The notes beneath the pieces were generated by a model. It was not told the DNA's origin and did not search any database. It saw only the letters and a list, made by a program, of their open reading frames with translations. A DNA stretch of 64,000 nucleotides from JAAFHI01 sp039793685 (GTDB taxonomy: Bacteria; Acidobacteriota; Blastocatellia; Chloracidobacteriales; Chloracidobacteriaceae). Position 1 is the first letter of the stretch, and each line of letters starts with the position of its first letter. A program made the position numbers and the translations under genes. This document shows, one piece after another, positions 41,249 through 48,597 of the stretch. Location of the stretch: assembly GCA_039793685.1 (NCBI GenBank), contig JBDRAL010000071.1, positions 58,038-122,037 of the forward strand, given 5' to 3'.

Positions 41249-41366
41249 TAGCCCACGGCCGGACCGTAGGGAGGCCGTGGGGAAAATGGTGCCGCCCCAA
41301 ATGTTCATTTTGAAAACACGGCATGGTTTTCCCATACCCTCGCCCGAGCGCTCCGGGTATGGGCTA
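41249..41366. repeat. TAGCCC-ended double-hairpin element, copy B
   Basis: Exact 118-base duplicate of 40884-41001 in the same orientation, 365 bases away. Confidence 0.9.
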
Positions 41367-41455
41367 TCCACTTTCTTGTTCGATTTTCGATTTCAGATTT
41401 TCGATTGGGGAAAATTCATCCAGACCAACCTTCCCGAAACGGCTCTCATGCGTTT

Positions 41456-41504
41456 ACTGGCCGCTAACCACTAACTGCTAACCACTAACTGCTAACTACT
41501 AACC
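41456..41504 (-). repeat. Heptanucleotide array containing the permease stop codon
   Basis: On the minus strand: GGTTAGT, AGTTAGC, AGTTAGT, GGTTAGC, AGTTAGT, GGTTAGC. The TAG of the first unit is the stop codon of the ABC permease gene. Confidence 0.9.
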
Positions 41505-43934
41505 GCCGTACTCCACGGCTTCGCGAATCGGGCGGCGCGACGCGCGCCACGCGGGCAGGACGCTGGCGGCCACGCCGATGGCGACCGACAGCACGAGCCA
41601 GATGAACGGTCCCCGGAAATCGCCCCGGTAATCCAGTCCGATTTTGAACATCATCCGAAGAAGCATTTCCCCGAGCGCGCGACTGACCGGCCACGCCACG
41701 ACGCAGGCCGCCGCCCAGCTCATCAGCCCGATGATCGCGGCCTCGGTCATGACGATCAGCCGGAGGTTCGCGGGCGTCGCTCCGATGGCCCGCAACACGC
41801 CCATTTCGCGCCGCCGCTCCGTCACGTTGAGGCTCATCGTGGTCGCCAGCCCCAGCCCGCCGACCCCGGCCAGAATTCCGGCCACGACGAGCAGAAAGAT
41901 GTAGATCATGACCATGTGCTGGTCGGCGGCGTACCGCAGATCGGCCTTCCCCGTCACCCCGACCGCCCGGATGGACGCCGCTTCAAGGTTGCGGTCGAGA
42001 TTCGCCTTCAAAACGTCGAGTCCGGTCGGATTCGCCGGGTCGAACACGATCCGGAGGCTGTTGGTCATTCCCTTCATCTCCGTCCGGTCCAGAAATCCGA
42101 GCGGAACGTAGGCCGTCGGACCGGCGAACGGCTCGCGGATGAGGCCGACCACCCGCCAGTCGCCGGTCGTCCCGCCGATTTGAAATCGAACCCGGTCGCC
42201 GACCCGGATTTCGGGAAAAAGCGCGGCCAGCCGGCTGTTCATCACGAGCGCATCGGTGTCGCCCGCCTGAAGTCGCCTTCCGGCGAGCAGGTACGGGTTG
42301 AACAGATTCGTTTCCGGCGGAAGCCCGATGGCCCGGAACCGCTTTGTTTCCGAATGGTTCGGCTCGTGCGGCGTTTCCGCCTCCAGACCGCCGCCTTTTG
42401 CCGGGCCGGAAGCCGCTTCGGGAGCGCTTCCGTCGGTCACGAGCCATCCCTCGACGTTCAAAACGCCCCGCGTTTGAAACGCCGCGCGCGTCGCCGTTTC
42501 CAGCGAATGGGTCGCGCTGAGATTCACCGCGAGATCGTGGTTCATCGCGTCGAACAGATGGTCGAAGGTGTTGATGAGCGACGCGCGGACGTTGAGCGCG
42601 GCCATAAAACTCAGTCCGGCGAGCGCCATCGTCAGCGCGGTCAGGGTCGTCCGCGCGCGGCGGCGGAATCCGTTCCGGACGGCCAGCAGCAACGGACGGG
42701 TAAAACCGCCGAAGCCAGCCAACGCCCGGTCGAACCGCCGTTCCCCGAATTTCCGCCGTCCGACTTCGAAATCGTCGAGCGCGACACGAACCGGCACGCC
42801 GCAGCCTTTCCAGACCGGAACCGCCGCCGCGAGCAGCGGCACCAGCGCGCCAACCGCCAGCACCGGCGGGAAAAACCACCACGGAACGGCGAAACTCGTT
42901 ACGTCGAAGTTGAGAAAGACGGCGAAATACCGGCACAGCCACCGGCTCGCCAGCAATCCGGTCGGCAATCCGACCAGAATCGCCGCGACACCGAGCAGCA
43001 ACGCCTGCGCGAAGTAGATTCGGGCAATCCGCCAGCGGGTCGCCCCAAGCGTTTTCATGACGCCGATCTGCCGGATTTGCGCCGCCATCAGGGCGGTCAT
43101 CAGATTGACGACGAGAATGCCGCTCAACATCAGCGCGAACAGCCCGAAACAGGCCATCACCAGTAGAAAAAGGCCCATCAGGTCCGCGTGCGGGTGCTTG
43201 CCGGGCGCCGGAATCTCGACGCGGGAAACCGGGTGCCCCCGACGTTCGAGAAACGTCCGCACATCGGTCGTGACTGTCTTTATCCGGCTCTCGTCGAGCC
43301 GGTCGCCGCTGATTACCAGTTTTACCTGATTGAAAAACGGCTCCTCGCCGAGCCGGACGAGCGTATCGCGCGTGATGTAGCCGTAGACGATGTTTTCCAT
43401 CCGCGCCTGCGCCTGCCCGACGTCCCGGACCGTGCCGCTCAACCGCAGGGTTTGTTCCTTCCCGCCGGTTTTGACCGTCACCACGTCGCCGATTCCGGCT
43501 CTCGCCACCTGAAGGGCGTCCCGCTCGATGAGAATTTCCCCCACGGCGGGCGGCCACGCCCCGGTTTGGGGCTTCAACGTACTCACCCGGACCTGTTCAA
43601 AGTCCCGGACGACGAACAGCACCAGATTTCGCCATTCCACCGGCCCGGTCTTGATCATTCCGGTCAGCGTCCGGCGGGCCTCGACCTGCGCGACGCCCGG
43701 CTGCGCGGCGATTTCCGCCACCAGCGCGTCGTCCACCCGGTCGGTCCGGATGGTCGCCGACGCCGGATTGGTTTCCATCCAGCCCTTGTTCAATTCGCGG
43801 GTCAAAATTGCGTAGGACGCCAGAACCGATGAAAACGCGGCGATGCCGATGGCGATCGTGAACGCGACGAGGCTCGTCCGGGCGCATTCCCGCCAGAAAT
43901 CGCGAAAAACTTTCGACCAGGAAGGAGACATCAT
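41499..43934 (-). CDS. ABC transporter permease, two FtsX/MacB-type domains, 811 aa
   Basis: An N-terminal helix and large periplasmic domain (about 45-245) are followed by an FtsX block of three helices (LMGLFLLVMACFGLFALMLSG, IYFAQALLLGVAAILVG, and near 360). A second helix/periplasmic unit (LTALTMALAGLSFMAALNVR, about 430-675) and a second FtsX block end the chain. RQIGVMKTLGATRWRI and RREMGVLRAIGATPANLRL are the coupling segments that touch the ATPase. The plan with duplicated FtsX domains matches LolCE/MacB-like and DUF214 exporters, which act on envelope lipids, lipoproteins or peptides rather than importing solutes. The start overlaps the ATPase stop by four bases (ATGA), indicating translational coupling. 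The stop codon lies inside a heptad array. Confidence 0.93.
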   Translation of the reverse strand: MMSPSWSKVFRDFWRECARTSLVAFTIAIGIAAFSSVLASYAILTRELNKGWMETNPASATIRTDRVDDALVAEIAAQPGVAQVEARRTLTGMIKTGPVEWRNLVLFVVRDFEQVRVSTLKPQTGAWPPAVGEILIERDALQVARAGIGDVVTVKTGGKEQTLRLSGTVRDVGQAQARMENIVYGYITRDTLVRLGEEPFFNQVKLVISGDRLDESRIKTVTTDVRTFLERRGHPVSRVEIPAPGKHPHADLMGLFLLVMACFGLFALMLSGILVVNLMTALMAAQIRQIGVMKTLGATRWRIARIYFAQALLLGVAAILVGLPTGLLASRWLCRYFAVFLNFDVTSFAVPWWFFPPVLAVGALVPLLAAAVPVWKGCGVPVRVALDDFEVGRRKFGERRFDRALAGFGGFTRPLLLAVRNGFRRRARTTLTALTMALAGLSFMAALNVRASLINTFDHLFDAMNHDLAVNLSATHSLETATRAAFQTRGVLNVEGWLVTDGSAPEAASGPAKGGGLEAETPHEPNHSETKRFRAIGLPPETNLFNPYLLAGRRLQAGDTDALVMNSRLAALFPEIRVGDRVRFQIGGTTGDWRVVGLIREPFAGPTAYVPLGFLDRTEMKGMTNSLRIVFDPANPTGLDVLKANLDRNLEAASIRAVGVTGKADLRYAADQHMVMIYIFLLVVAGILAGVGGLGLATTMSLNVTERRREMGVLRAIGATPANLRLIVMTEAAIIGLMSWAAACVVAWPVSRALGEMLLRMMFKIGLDYRGDFRGPFIWLVLSVAIGVAASVLPAWRASRRPIREAVEYGG

Positions 43935-44650
43935 CGCGCCGCCTCCGAACCGGTGACCGCGCCATCCGTGAGTTCAACCACCCGGTCAATGCCATCCACC
44001 CGGCGTTCGTGGGTGGCGATCACCACCGTCACGCCGCCGTCGGCCAGTTGCCGGAACAGTTCGAAGACGCCCCGCGCGGTTTCGGAATCGAGGTTGCCGG
44101 TCGGTTCGTCGGCGACGATCAGCGGAGGGTCGTTCGCGAGCGCGCGGGCAATCGCGGCGCGTTGCTGCTGGCCGCCCGAAAGCGTCGCCGGAAGTTTGTC
44201 GGCCTGTTCGCGGATGCCCATCCGTTCGAGCAGGTCGAGCGCGATGGCGCGACGGCGTCCGGGCGGGTGGACGTCGCAGAAATCCATCGGAAGCATGACG
44301 TTCTCGACGACGGTCAACGTCGGAAGCAACTGGAAGAACTGAAAGACGACGCCGACGGTCCGGCCCCGCCACCGGGCGAGGCGGTTTTCCGGCAGGTCGT
44401 GAATCGCCGCGCCCGCGACGACCGTTTCGCCGCGACTGGGCCGGTCGATGCCGCTCATCAGATTGAGCAGCGTGGACTTGCCGCTCCCGGATTTTCCGAC
44501 GAGCGCGACGAATTCACCCTTCCCGATGTCGAGGGAGACGTTTTTCAACGCCTGAAAATCCCCCGCCGGGGTGACGTAGCGCTTGTCGATGCCGCGCAGC
44601 GCGACGAGCGGTTCGGAGGTTGAAGAAGACGGCTGATGCGACGGGTTCAT
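43931..44650 (-). CDS. ABC transporter ATP-binding protein, LolD/MacB type, 239 aa
   Basis: Walker A GKSGSGKSTLLN (about 53-64), Q-loop FQFFQLLPTLTVVENV, signature LSGGQQQR, Walker B LIVADEPTGNLD and the switch His in VIATHERR are all present. The pattern PSRGETVVAG and DEPTGNLDSETARGVFELF is typical of the LolD/MacB/FtsE group. With the overlapping permease it forms a complete exporter. AAGGAG precedes the ATG at 5-6 bases. The upstream region carries four half-sites at 11-bp steps, shared with the divergent two-component operon, so the regulator may control this transporter. Confidence 0.95.
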   Translation of the reverse strand: MNPSHQPSSSTSEPLVALRGIDKRYVTPAGDFQALKNVSLDIGKGEFVALVGKSGSGKSTLLNLMSGIDRPSRGETVVAGAAIHDLPENRLARWRGRTVGVVFQFFQLLPTLTVVENVMLPMDFCDVHPPGRRRAIALDLLERMGIREQADKLPATLSGGQQQRAAIARALANDPPLIVADEPTGNLDSETARGVFELFRQLADGGVTVVIATHERRVDGIDRVVELTDGAVTGSEAAR

Positions 44651-44702
44651 GGGACTCCTTGAAAGGCGGTTCGTTTTTACGCCCCACCCTACGCCGTCCC
44701 CG

Positions 44703-44759
44703 CTGAACGAATCCTGAACACGCCGTTCAGCTCCCGTTCAGCTTTCCCGATGGTATAAA
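44703..44759. promoter_or_regulatory. Four 11-bp-phased CTGAAC half-sites and a plus-strand -10 box
   Basis: CTGAAC starts at 44703 and 44714, and its complement GTTCAG at 44725 and 44736, each step exactly 11 bases. TATAAA follows at 44754. OmpR/PhoB-type regulators bind tandem half-sites at 10-11-bp spacing, and such a regulator is encoded 340 bases to the right, with the ABC exporter 53 bases to the left. Confidence 0.7.
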
Positions 44760-44774
44760 GGCTCGGAGGCAGAA

Positions 44775-44826
44775 AATGGACAATGGACAGTGGACAATTG
44801 ACAATGAAAATCCGGTTTTACTGTCC
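44775..44826. repeat. Heptad array (ACAATGG family) in the leader of the response-regulator gene
   Basis: AAATGG, ACAATGG, ACAGTGG, ACAATTG, ACAATGA, then a short inverted piece ACTGTCCATTTT. Confidence 0.8.
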
Positions 44827-44988
44827 ATTTTCCCTTGTGTCGCCGCGTTGCGGCTCGGCGTTTTCCCTGCCACATACCCCACCCTCACGGGTGGGGCTAT
44901 TACCTGTCGGCGCATTCGCGCCTGTTCGGGACAATTTCAACCCATCGTTATGACCGGTTCAATTTTTCAAAACCATAAGCGGGAGACT
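44827..44988. mobile_element. MITE-like element, copy 2 (right half only)
   Basis: It contains GTGTCGCCGCGTTGCGGCTC, the hairpin CCCCACCC/GGGTGGGGCTA, GGCGCATTCGCGCC and the terminal AATTTTTCAAAACCATAAGC, in the same order as the right half of the 46.8-kb copy. The left half is missing. Confidence 0.75.
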
Positions 44989-45011
44989 CTTGACAGTTTC
45001 GGCGAAGAAAA

Positions 45012-45072
45012 TCCGGGTTCACTGTCCATTGTGCATTGTCAATTGTCCATTTCCGTCGTCTGTCCATTTCCG
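45012..45072. repeat. Heptad array (ACAATGG family, inverted)
   Basis: ACTGTCC, ATTGTGC, ATTGTCA, ATTGTCC, ATTTCCG: complementary in type to the array at 44775, placed just before the ribosome-binding site of the regulator gene. Confidence 0.8.
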
Positions 45073-45097
45073 TCAGCGCGAGGAGTTTCCCAAATTC

Positions 45098-45751
45098 ATG
45101 AAGGCCCTGATTGTCGAGGATGAAACCACGCTTGCGCGCCAGCTTGTCGCGGCGCTGACGGAGGCGGGCTACGCGGTGGACGCCGCCCACGACGGCGAAA
45201 CGGCGGACTTTCTGGCCCGGACGGAGGTCTACGATTTGATCGTACTCGACCTCGGCCTGCCCAAAATCGACGGATTGACCCTGTTGCGCCGCTGGCGCGA
45301 CGCGGGGCTGTTCACGCCGGTCCTGATTCTCACCGCGCGGGGAAGCTGGCACGAAAAAGTACAGGGGTTCGACTGCGGGGCGGACGACTACGTTTCAAAA
45401 CCGTTTCGCGTCGAGGAAGTGCTGGCCCGGTTGCGGGCACTGCTGCGGCGGGCGGGCGGACAGCCGACGCCGGAACTGCGCGCCGGGCGGGTCGCGCTGG
45501 ACCCGCGTCAGGCGCGGGTGACGCTCGACGGCCTGCCGGTCAAACTGACGAGCCATGAATTTCGGGTTCTCGCCTACCTGATGCACCATCGCGGACGGGT
45601 CGTGCCGCAGGCGGAACTCGTCGAACACATCTACGCGCAGGGATTCGACCGCGATTCCAACACCATCGAAGTCTTTATCGCCCGCCTGCGGCGCAAACTC
45701 GGGGCCGCCGTGGTCGAAACCGTGCGCGGCCTTGGATACCGAATCCAATGA
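45098..45751 (+). CDS. OmpR/PhoP-type response regulator, 217 aa
   Basis: The receiver domain has Glu7/Asp8, phospho-Asp51 (LIVLDLGLPKIDG), Thr of LILTARG and Lys of YVSKPF. The C-terminal winged helix has LTSHEFRVLAYLMHHRGRVV and the recognition helix DRDSNTIEVFIARLRRKLG. This matches the QseB/PhoP/PmrA group. Start at 45098 (MKALIVEDET) with GAGGAG about 13 bases upstream. The next gene, its kinase, overlaps by four bases (ATGA). The presumed promoter at 44754 is separated from the gene by heptads and a truncated MITE-like element. Confidence 0.95.
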   Translation: MKALIVEDETTLARQLVAALTEAGYAVDAAHDGETADFLARTEVYDLIVLDLGLPKIDGLTLLRRWRDAGLFTPVLILTARGSWHEKVQGFDCGADDYVSKPFRVEEVLARLRALLRRAGGQPTPELRAGRVALDPRQARVTLDGLPVKLTSHEFRVLAYLMHHRGRVVPQAELVEHIYAQGFDRDSNTIEVFIARLRRKLGAAVVETVRGLGYRIQ

Positions 45752-46743
45752 AACCGCAATCGCTTCGCGGCAGTCTGGTGGTCGGGGCGGTCATCTGGAC
45801 CGTCGGTCTGTTCATGATCTCGTTCCTGACGCTGCACATCATCATGCCGAATTCGGCGGCGCGGGTGGTCCTCATTTCGCTTTCGCGATACGCGCATCCA
45901 ATCGCGTTCGGCGGGATCATCTGTCTGGCGTTCGGGTTCTGGTACGTCCGGCGGGCCGTCGCGCCGATCAACCGACTGCGGGAACGGCTGCTCGCAGTTC
46001 ACCGGGGCGCGGAGGAGCGGGTCGCCGGCGACTATCCGGTTGAAGTCCGGCCGCTGGTGGACGACCTCAACACACTGCTTGAAGAACGGGAACGGCGGGT
46101 GGCGCGGGCGGTCGCCAAGGCGGGCGACCTCGCGCACGGTTTGAAAACGCCGCTCGCCGTCCTCGCGCACGAAGCGCGGCAGGCCCGCCAGGCCGGACAC
46201 GACGACCTCGCCGACGCCATCGACCAGCAGATCGAGGCGATGCGGCGGCAGGTGGAGTACCACCTCGCCTTCGCGCGGGCCGGAACGCCCACGGCGGGCA
46301 GCCGGACGCCTGTCGCCGACGCCGTCGAGGGGCTGGCGCGCGCCTTGAAAAGAATTCATTCCGGACGGGAAATCGGCTTTGAAGTTGTACTCGACGGCGA
46401 ACCCGTCTTTCGCGGACGCCGCGAGGAACTCGACGAAATGCTCGGGAACCTGCTCGACAACGCCTTCAAATGGGCCAAGGGAGAAGTTCGGATTTCCGGT
46501 TCCGAAACGGACGGGCGGCTGATTCTCATCGTGGACGACGACGGCCCCGGCATCGAACCCGCGTTGCGCGAAGTCGTCCTGCTGCGCGGAATGCGCGCCG
46601 ACGAAGCCGGGCCGGGGTCGGGTCTGGGTCTTTCCATCGTCCACGAGCTGGCGGAACTACACGGCGGCGGGGTGGCGCTGGAAACGTCGCCGCTCGGCGG
46701 CCTCCGGGCGAAATTGACGCTTCCGGCGGCCCCTCACCGCTGA
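45748..46743 (+). CDS. Sensor histidine kinase, PhoQ-like, with minimal sensor region, 331 aa
   Basis: Two membrane helices (about 9-30 and 50-68) enclose only about 20 periplasmic residues, so a signal is probably sensed in the membrane or through a partner. A HAMP-like linker (APINRLRERLLAVHRGAEERV) leads to the dimerisation helix with His130 (AGDLAHGLKTPLAVL, the PhoQ-type H-box). The HATPase domain has NLLDNAFKWA, DDDGPGI and GSGLGLSIV. It is translationally coupled to the regulator upstream. The stop codon is followed at once by the MITE-like element. Confidence 0.93.
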   Translation: MKPQSLRGSLVVGAVIWTVGLFMISFLTLHIIMPNSAARVVLISLSRYAHPIAFGGIICLAFGFWYVRRAVAPINRLRERLLAVHRGAEERVAGDYPVEVRPLVDDLNTLLEERERRVARAVAKAGDLAHGLKTPLAVLAHEARQARQAGHDDLADAIDQQIEAMRRQVEYHLAFARAGTPTAGSRTPVADAVEGLARALKRIHSGREIGFEVVLDGEPVFRGRREELDEMLGNLLDNAFKWAKGEVRISGSETDGRLILIVDDDGPGIEPALREVVLLRGMRADEAGPGSGLGLSIVHELAELHGGGVALETSPLGGLRAKLTLPAAPHR

Positions 46744-46749
46744 CGCGGC

Positions 46750-47078
46750 TCGGGAAATTTGAACCGAAAAAAGGCGCGAATGCGCCGACAGGTAATAGCC
46801 CCACCCGTGAGGGTGGGGTGGTGTCGAGGCCAATTTTAGAGCGTCGAAGACGCGACACACACAAGTGAATGGAGAATTGACAGTGGACAATTGACAATTG
46901 GCAATGAAATTCCGACTCACTGTCCATTGTGCATTGTCAATTGTCCATTTTTCCGGTGTCGCCGCGTTGCGGCTCGGGGCTTTACCCGTTGCGTACCCCA
47001 CCCTCACGGGTGGGGCTATTACCTACCGGCGCATTCGCGCCTGTTTAATTTCCAGTTCAATTTTTCAAAAACCATAAC
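46750..47078. mobile_element. MITE-like element, copy 3, carrying a heptad hairpin insert
   Basis: Left arm GGCGCGAATGCGCC and TAGCCCCACCC/GGGTGGGG, right arm the inverse, as in copy 1. Between TTTTAGAGCGTCGAAGACGCG and GGTGTCGCCGCGTTGC it has about 95 extra bases (about 46857-46953) that copy 1 lacks. Those bases are a palindrome of ACAATTG/CAATTGT heptads. No protein is encoded. Confidence 0.85.
46865..46951. repeat. Heptad hairpin (ACAATTG family) inside the MITE-like element
   Basis: TTGACAGTGGACAATTGACA on the left pairs with TGTCAATTGTCCA-type sequence on the right (arms near 46873-46905 and 46916-46950). Confidence 0.85.
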
Positions 47079-47106
47079 GAGGCTAACAGATTGATTTCTT
47101 TACCTT

Positions 47107-47165
47107 TAGCTCCGTTTACGGAGCTTTGAAATGAATAGCCCGGTCCGTTCGGGCCGGGCGGGACG
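47107..47165. repeat. Double palindrome related to the right half of 31197-31327
   Basis: TAGCTCCGTTTACGGAGC is followed by TTTGAAATGAATAGCCC and the stem CCCGGTCC/GGGCCGGG. The linker and TAGCCC end match the other element, while the stem bases differ in a compensated way. Confidence 0.75.
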
Positions 47166-47261
47166 GAATGCACCGTCCCCGATTCATCGTGCGTTCATCT
47201 TTCACGGCGTAGGGTTTTCGCGTCGGGGCCACAGGCTCCGGGAAAGCGAGGAAACCCCGAA

Positions 47262-47855
47262 ATGCTCCCGAACTGGTCGGAACTTCATCCGCTCGTCATT
47301 CACTTCCCCATCGCGCTGCTGCTCGTCGCGCCGATCTTCGTCCTGTTGAGCCTGTTCAACCGGGCCAACGGACGGACCTTCGCCGTCAGCGCGTTCATTC
47401 TGATGTTCATCGGTACGGTCGGCACGGTCATCGCCGCCCAGACTGGCGAGGCCGCCGACAAATCCATCCCCGAAGCGTTTGAAGCGCTCGTCGAACGCCA
47501 CGAACACCTCGCGGAAATCGCCGAGTTCATCTTCATCGGGCTGACCGTCGCCTTCGGGCTGCTTTCCTTCCTGCCCGTACTCCTCCGGCGGACGCTCCCG
47601 CGCCCGGCGTGGATCGGCCTCAACCTCGTGTTTCTCGTCGGCTACGTCATCGGCGGCGGCTATCTCGTCGCGGCGGCCCACGCGGGCGGCGCACTGACGC
47701 ACGGACCGGGCGCGCCGCTCGCGCGTGTCCAGACGACCGCCACGCCGTCGGAAACCCGCCCGGCCGTTCCCGCCGGTGAAAAAACGGCCGCGACCGATTC
47801 AAAAGCCGTTTCGGAACGGAAAAAGGACGCCGATGGCGATGACGACGACGACTGA
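47262..47855 (+). CDS. DUF2231 membrane protein with acidic tail, 197 aa
   Basis: The opening ELHPLVIHFPIALLLVAPIFVLL is the DUF2231 hallmark, with conserved His8 and His13 that can hold haem or metal. Four membrane helices (about 10-30, 40-60, 85-105, 118-138) are followed by a Pro/Ala/Thr linker and a C-terminus of Lys then Asp (KKDADGDDDDD). GAGGAAA lies upstream. It precedes a CusR/CusS-like pair by 43 bases and is probably in the same operon, which suggests a link to metal or redox sensing. The acidic tail could bind cations; that is inference. Confidence 0.9.
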   Translation: MLPNWSELHPLVIHFPIALLLVAPIFVLLSLFNRANGRTFAVSAFILMFIGTVGTVIAAQTGEAADKSIPEAFEALVERHEHLAEIAEFIFIGLTVAFGLLSFLPVLLRRTLPRPAWIGLNLVFLVGYVIGGGYLVAAAHAGGALTHGPGAPLARVQTTATPSETRPAVPAGEKTAATDSKAVSERKKDADGDDDDD

Positions 47856-47898
47856 CCGGCCCGGCGACGAGGTATGGTGGTTTCAGGAGGAAATCGCC

Positions 47899-48591
47899 AT
47901 GCGAATTCTGCTGGTCGAGGATGAACCGCGAATGGCCGGATTCATCGCGCGCGGGCTGCGCGACGAGTCGCACGCGGTGGATGTCGCGGGAGACGGCGAA
48001 AGCGCGCTCGAACGGGCCGCCGTCAACGACTACGACGCGGTCATTCTCGACGTGATGCTCCCCGGCATCGACGGCCTCGAAGTCTGCCGCCGACTGCGCG
48101 CGGGCGGCCTGCGCGCCCCGGTTTTAATGCTCACCGCGCGGGACGCCATCGCCGACCGGATCGCCGGACTCGACGTCGGCGCGGACGATTACCTCGTCAA
48201 ACCCTTCGATTTCGGGGAGTTGCTGGCCCGCCTGCGGGCGCTCGGGCGACGCGCGGGCGAACTTCAATCCGACCGGCTGACGGTGGACGACCTCATCATT
48301 GACACGGCGAGACATGAAGTCCGGCGGGATGGTCGCCTCGTCGAACTGACCGCGAAGGAATACGCCCTGCTCGAATTTCTCGCCCGGCGCGCGGGCGCGG
48401 TCGTCGGGCGGGCGGAGATCTCGGAACACGTCTGGGACGAAACCTTCGACCCGTTCTCGAACACCATCGAGGTCTACATCAAGCGGCTGCGGCGAAAAAT
48501 CGACGACGGGCACGCCGTTCCGCTCATCCGGACGTGGCGCGGCGCGGGGTACAGCCTCGGTCGCCGTCCGCCCGAAGCATCCGAAGGTTGA
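47899..48591 (+). CDS. OmpR-type response regulator, CusR-like, 230 aa
   Basis: Receiver with Glu7/Asp8, phospho-Asp51 (DAVILDVMLPGIDG), LMLTARD and YLVKPFDF, then a winged helix with LTAKEYALLEFLARRAG and SNTIEVYIKRLRRKI. The sequence is closest in feel to heavy-metal regulators (CusR/CopR/PcoR). AGGAGG lies 8 bases before the ATG at 47899, so this start is secure. The kinase begins six bases after its stop. Confidence 0.95.
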   Translation: MRILLVEDEPRMAGFIARGLRDESHAVDVAGDGESALERAAVNDYDAVILDVMLPGIDGLEVCRRLRAGGLRAPVLMLTARDAIADRIAGLDVGADDYLVKPFDFGELLARLRALGRRAGELQSDRLTVDDLIIDTARHEVRRDGRLVELTAKEYALLEFLARRAGAVVGRAEISEHVWDETFDPFSNTIEVYIKRLRRKIDDGHAVPLIRTWRGAGYSLGRRPPEASEG

Positions 48592-48597
48592 AACACA

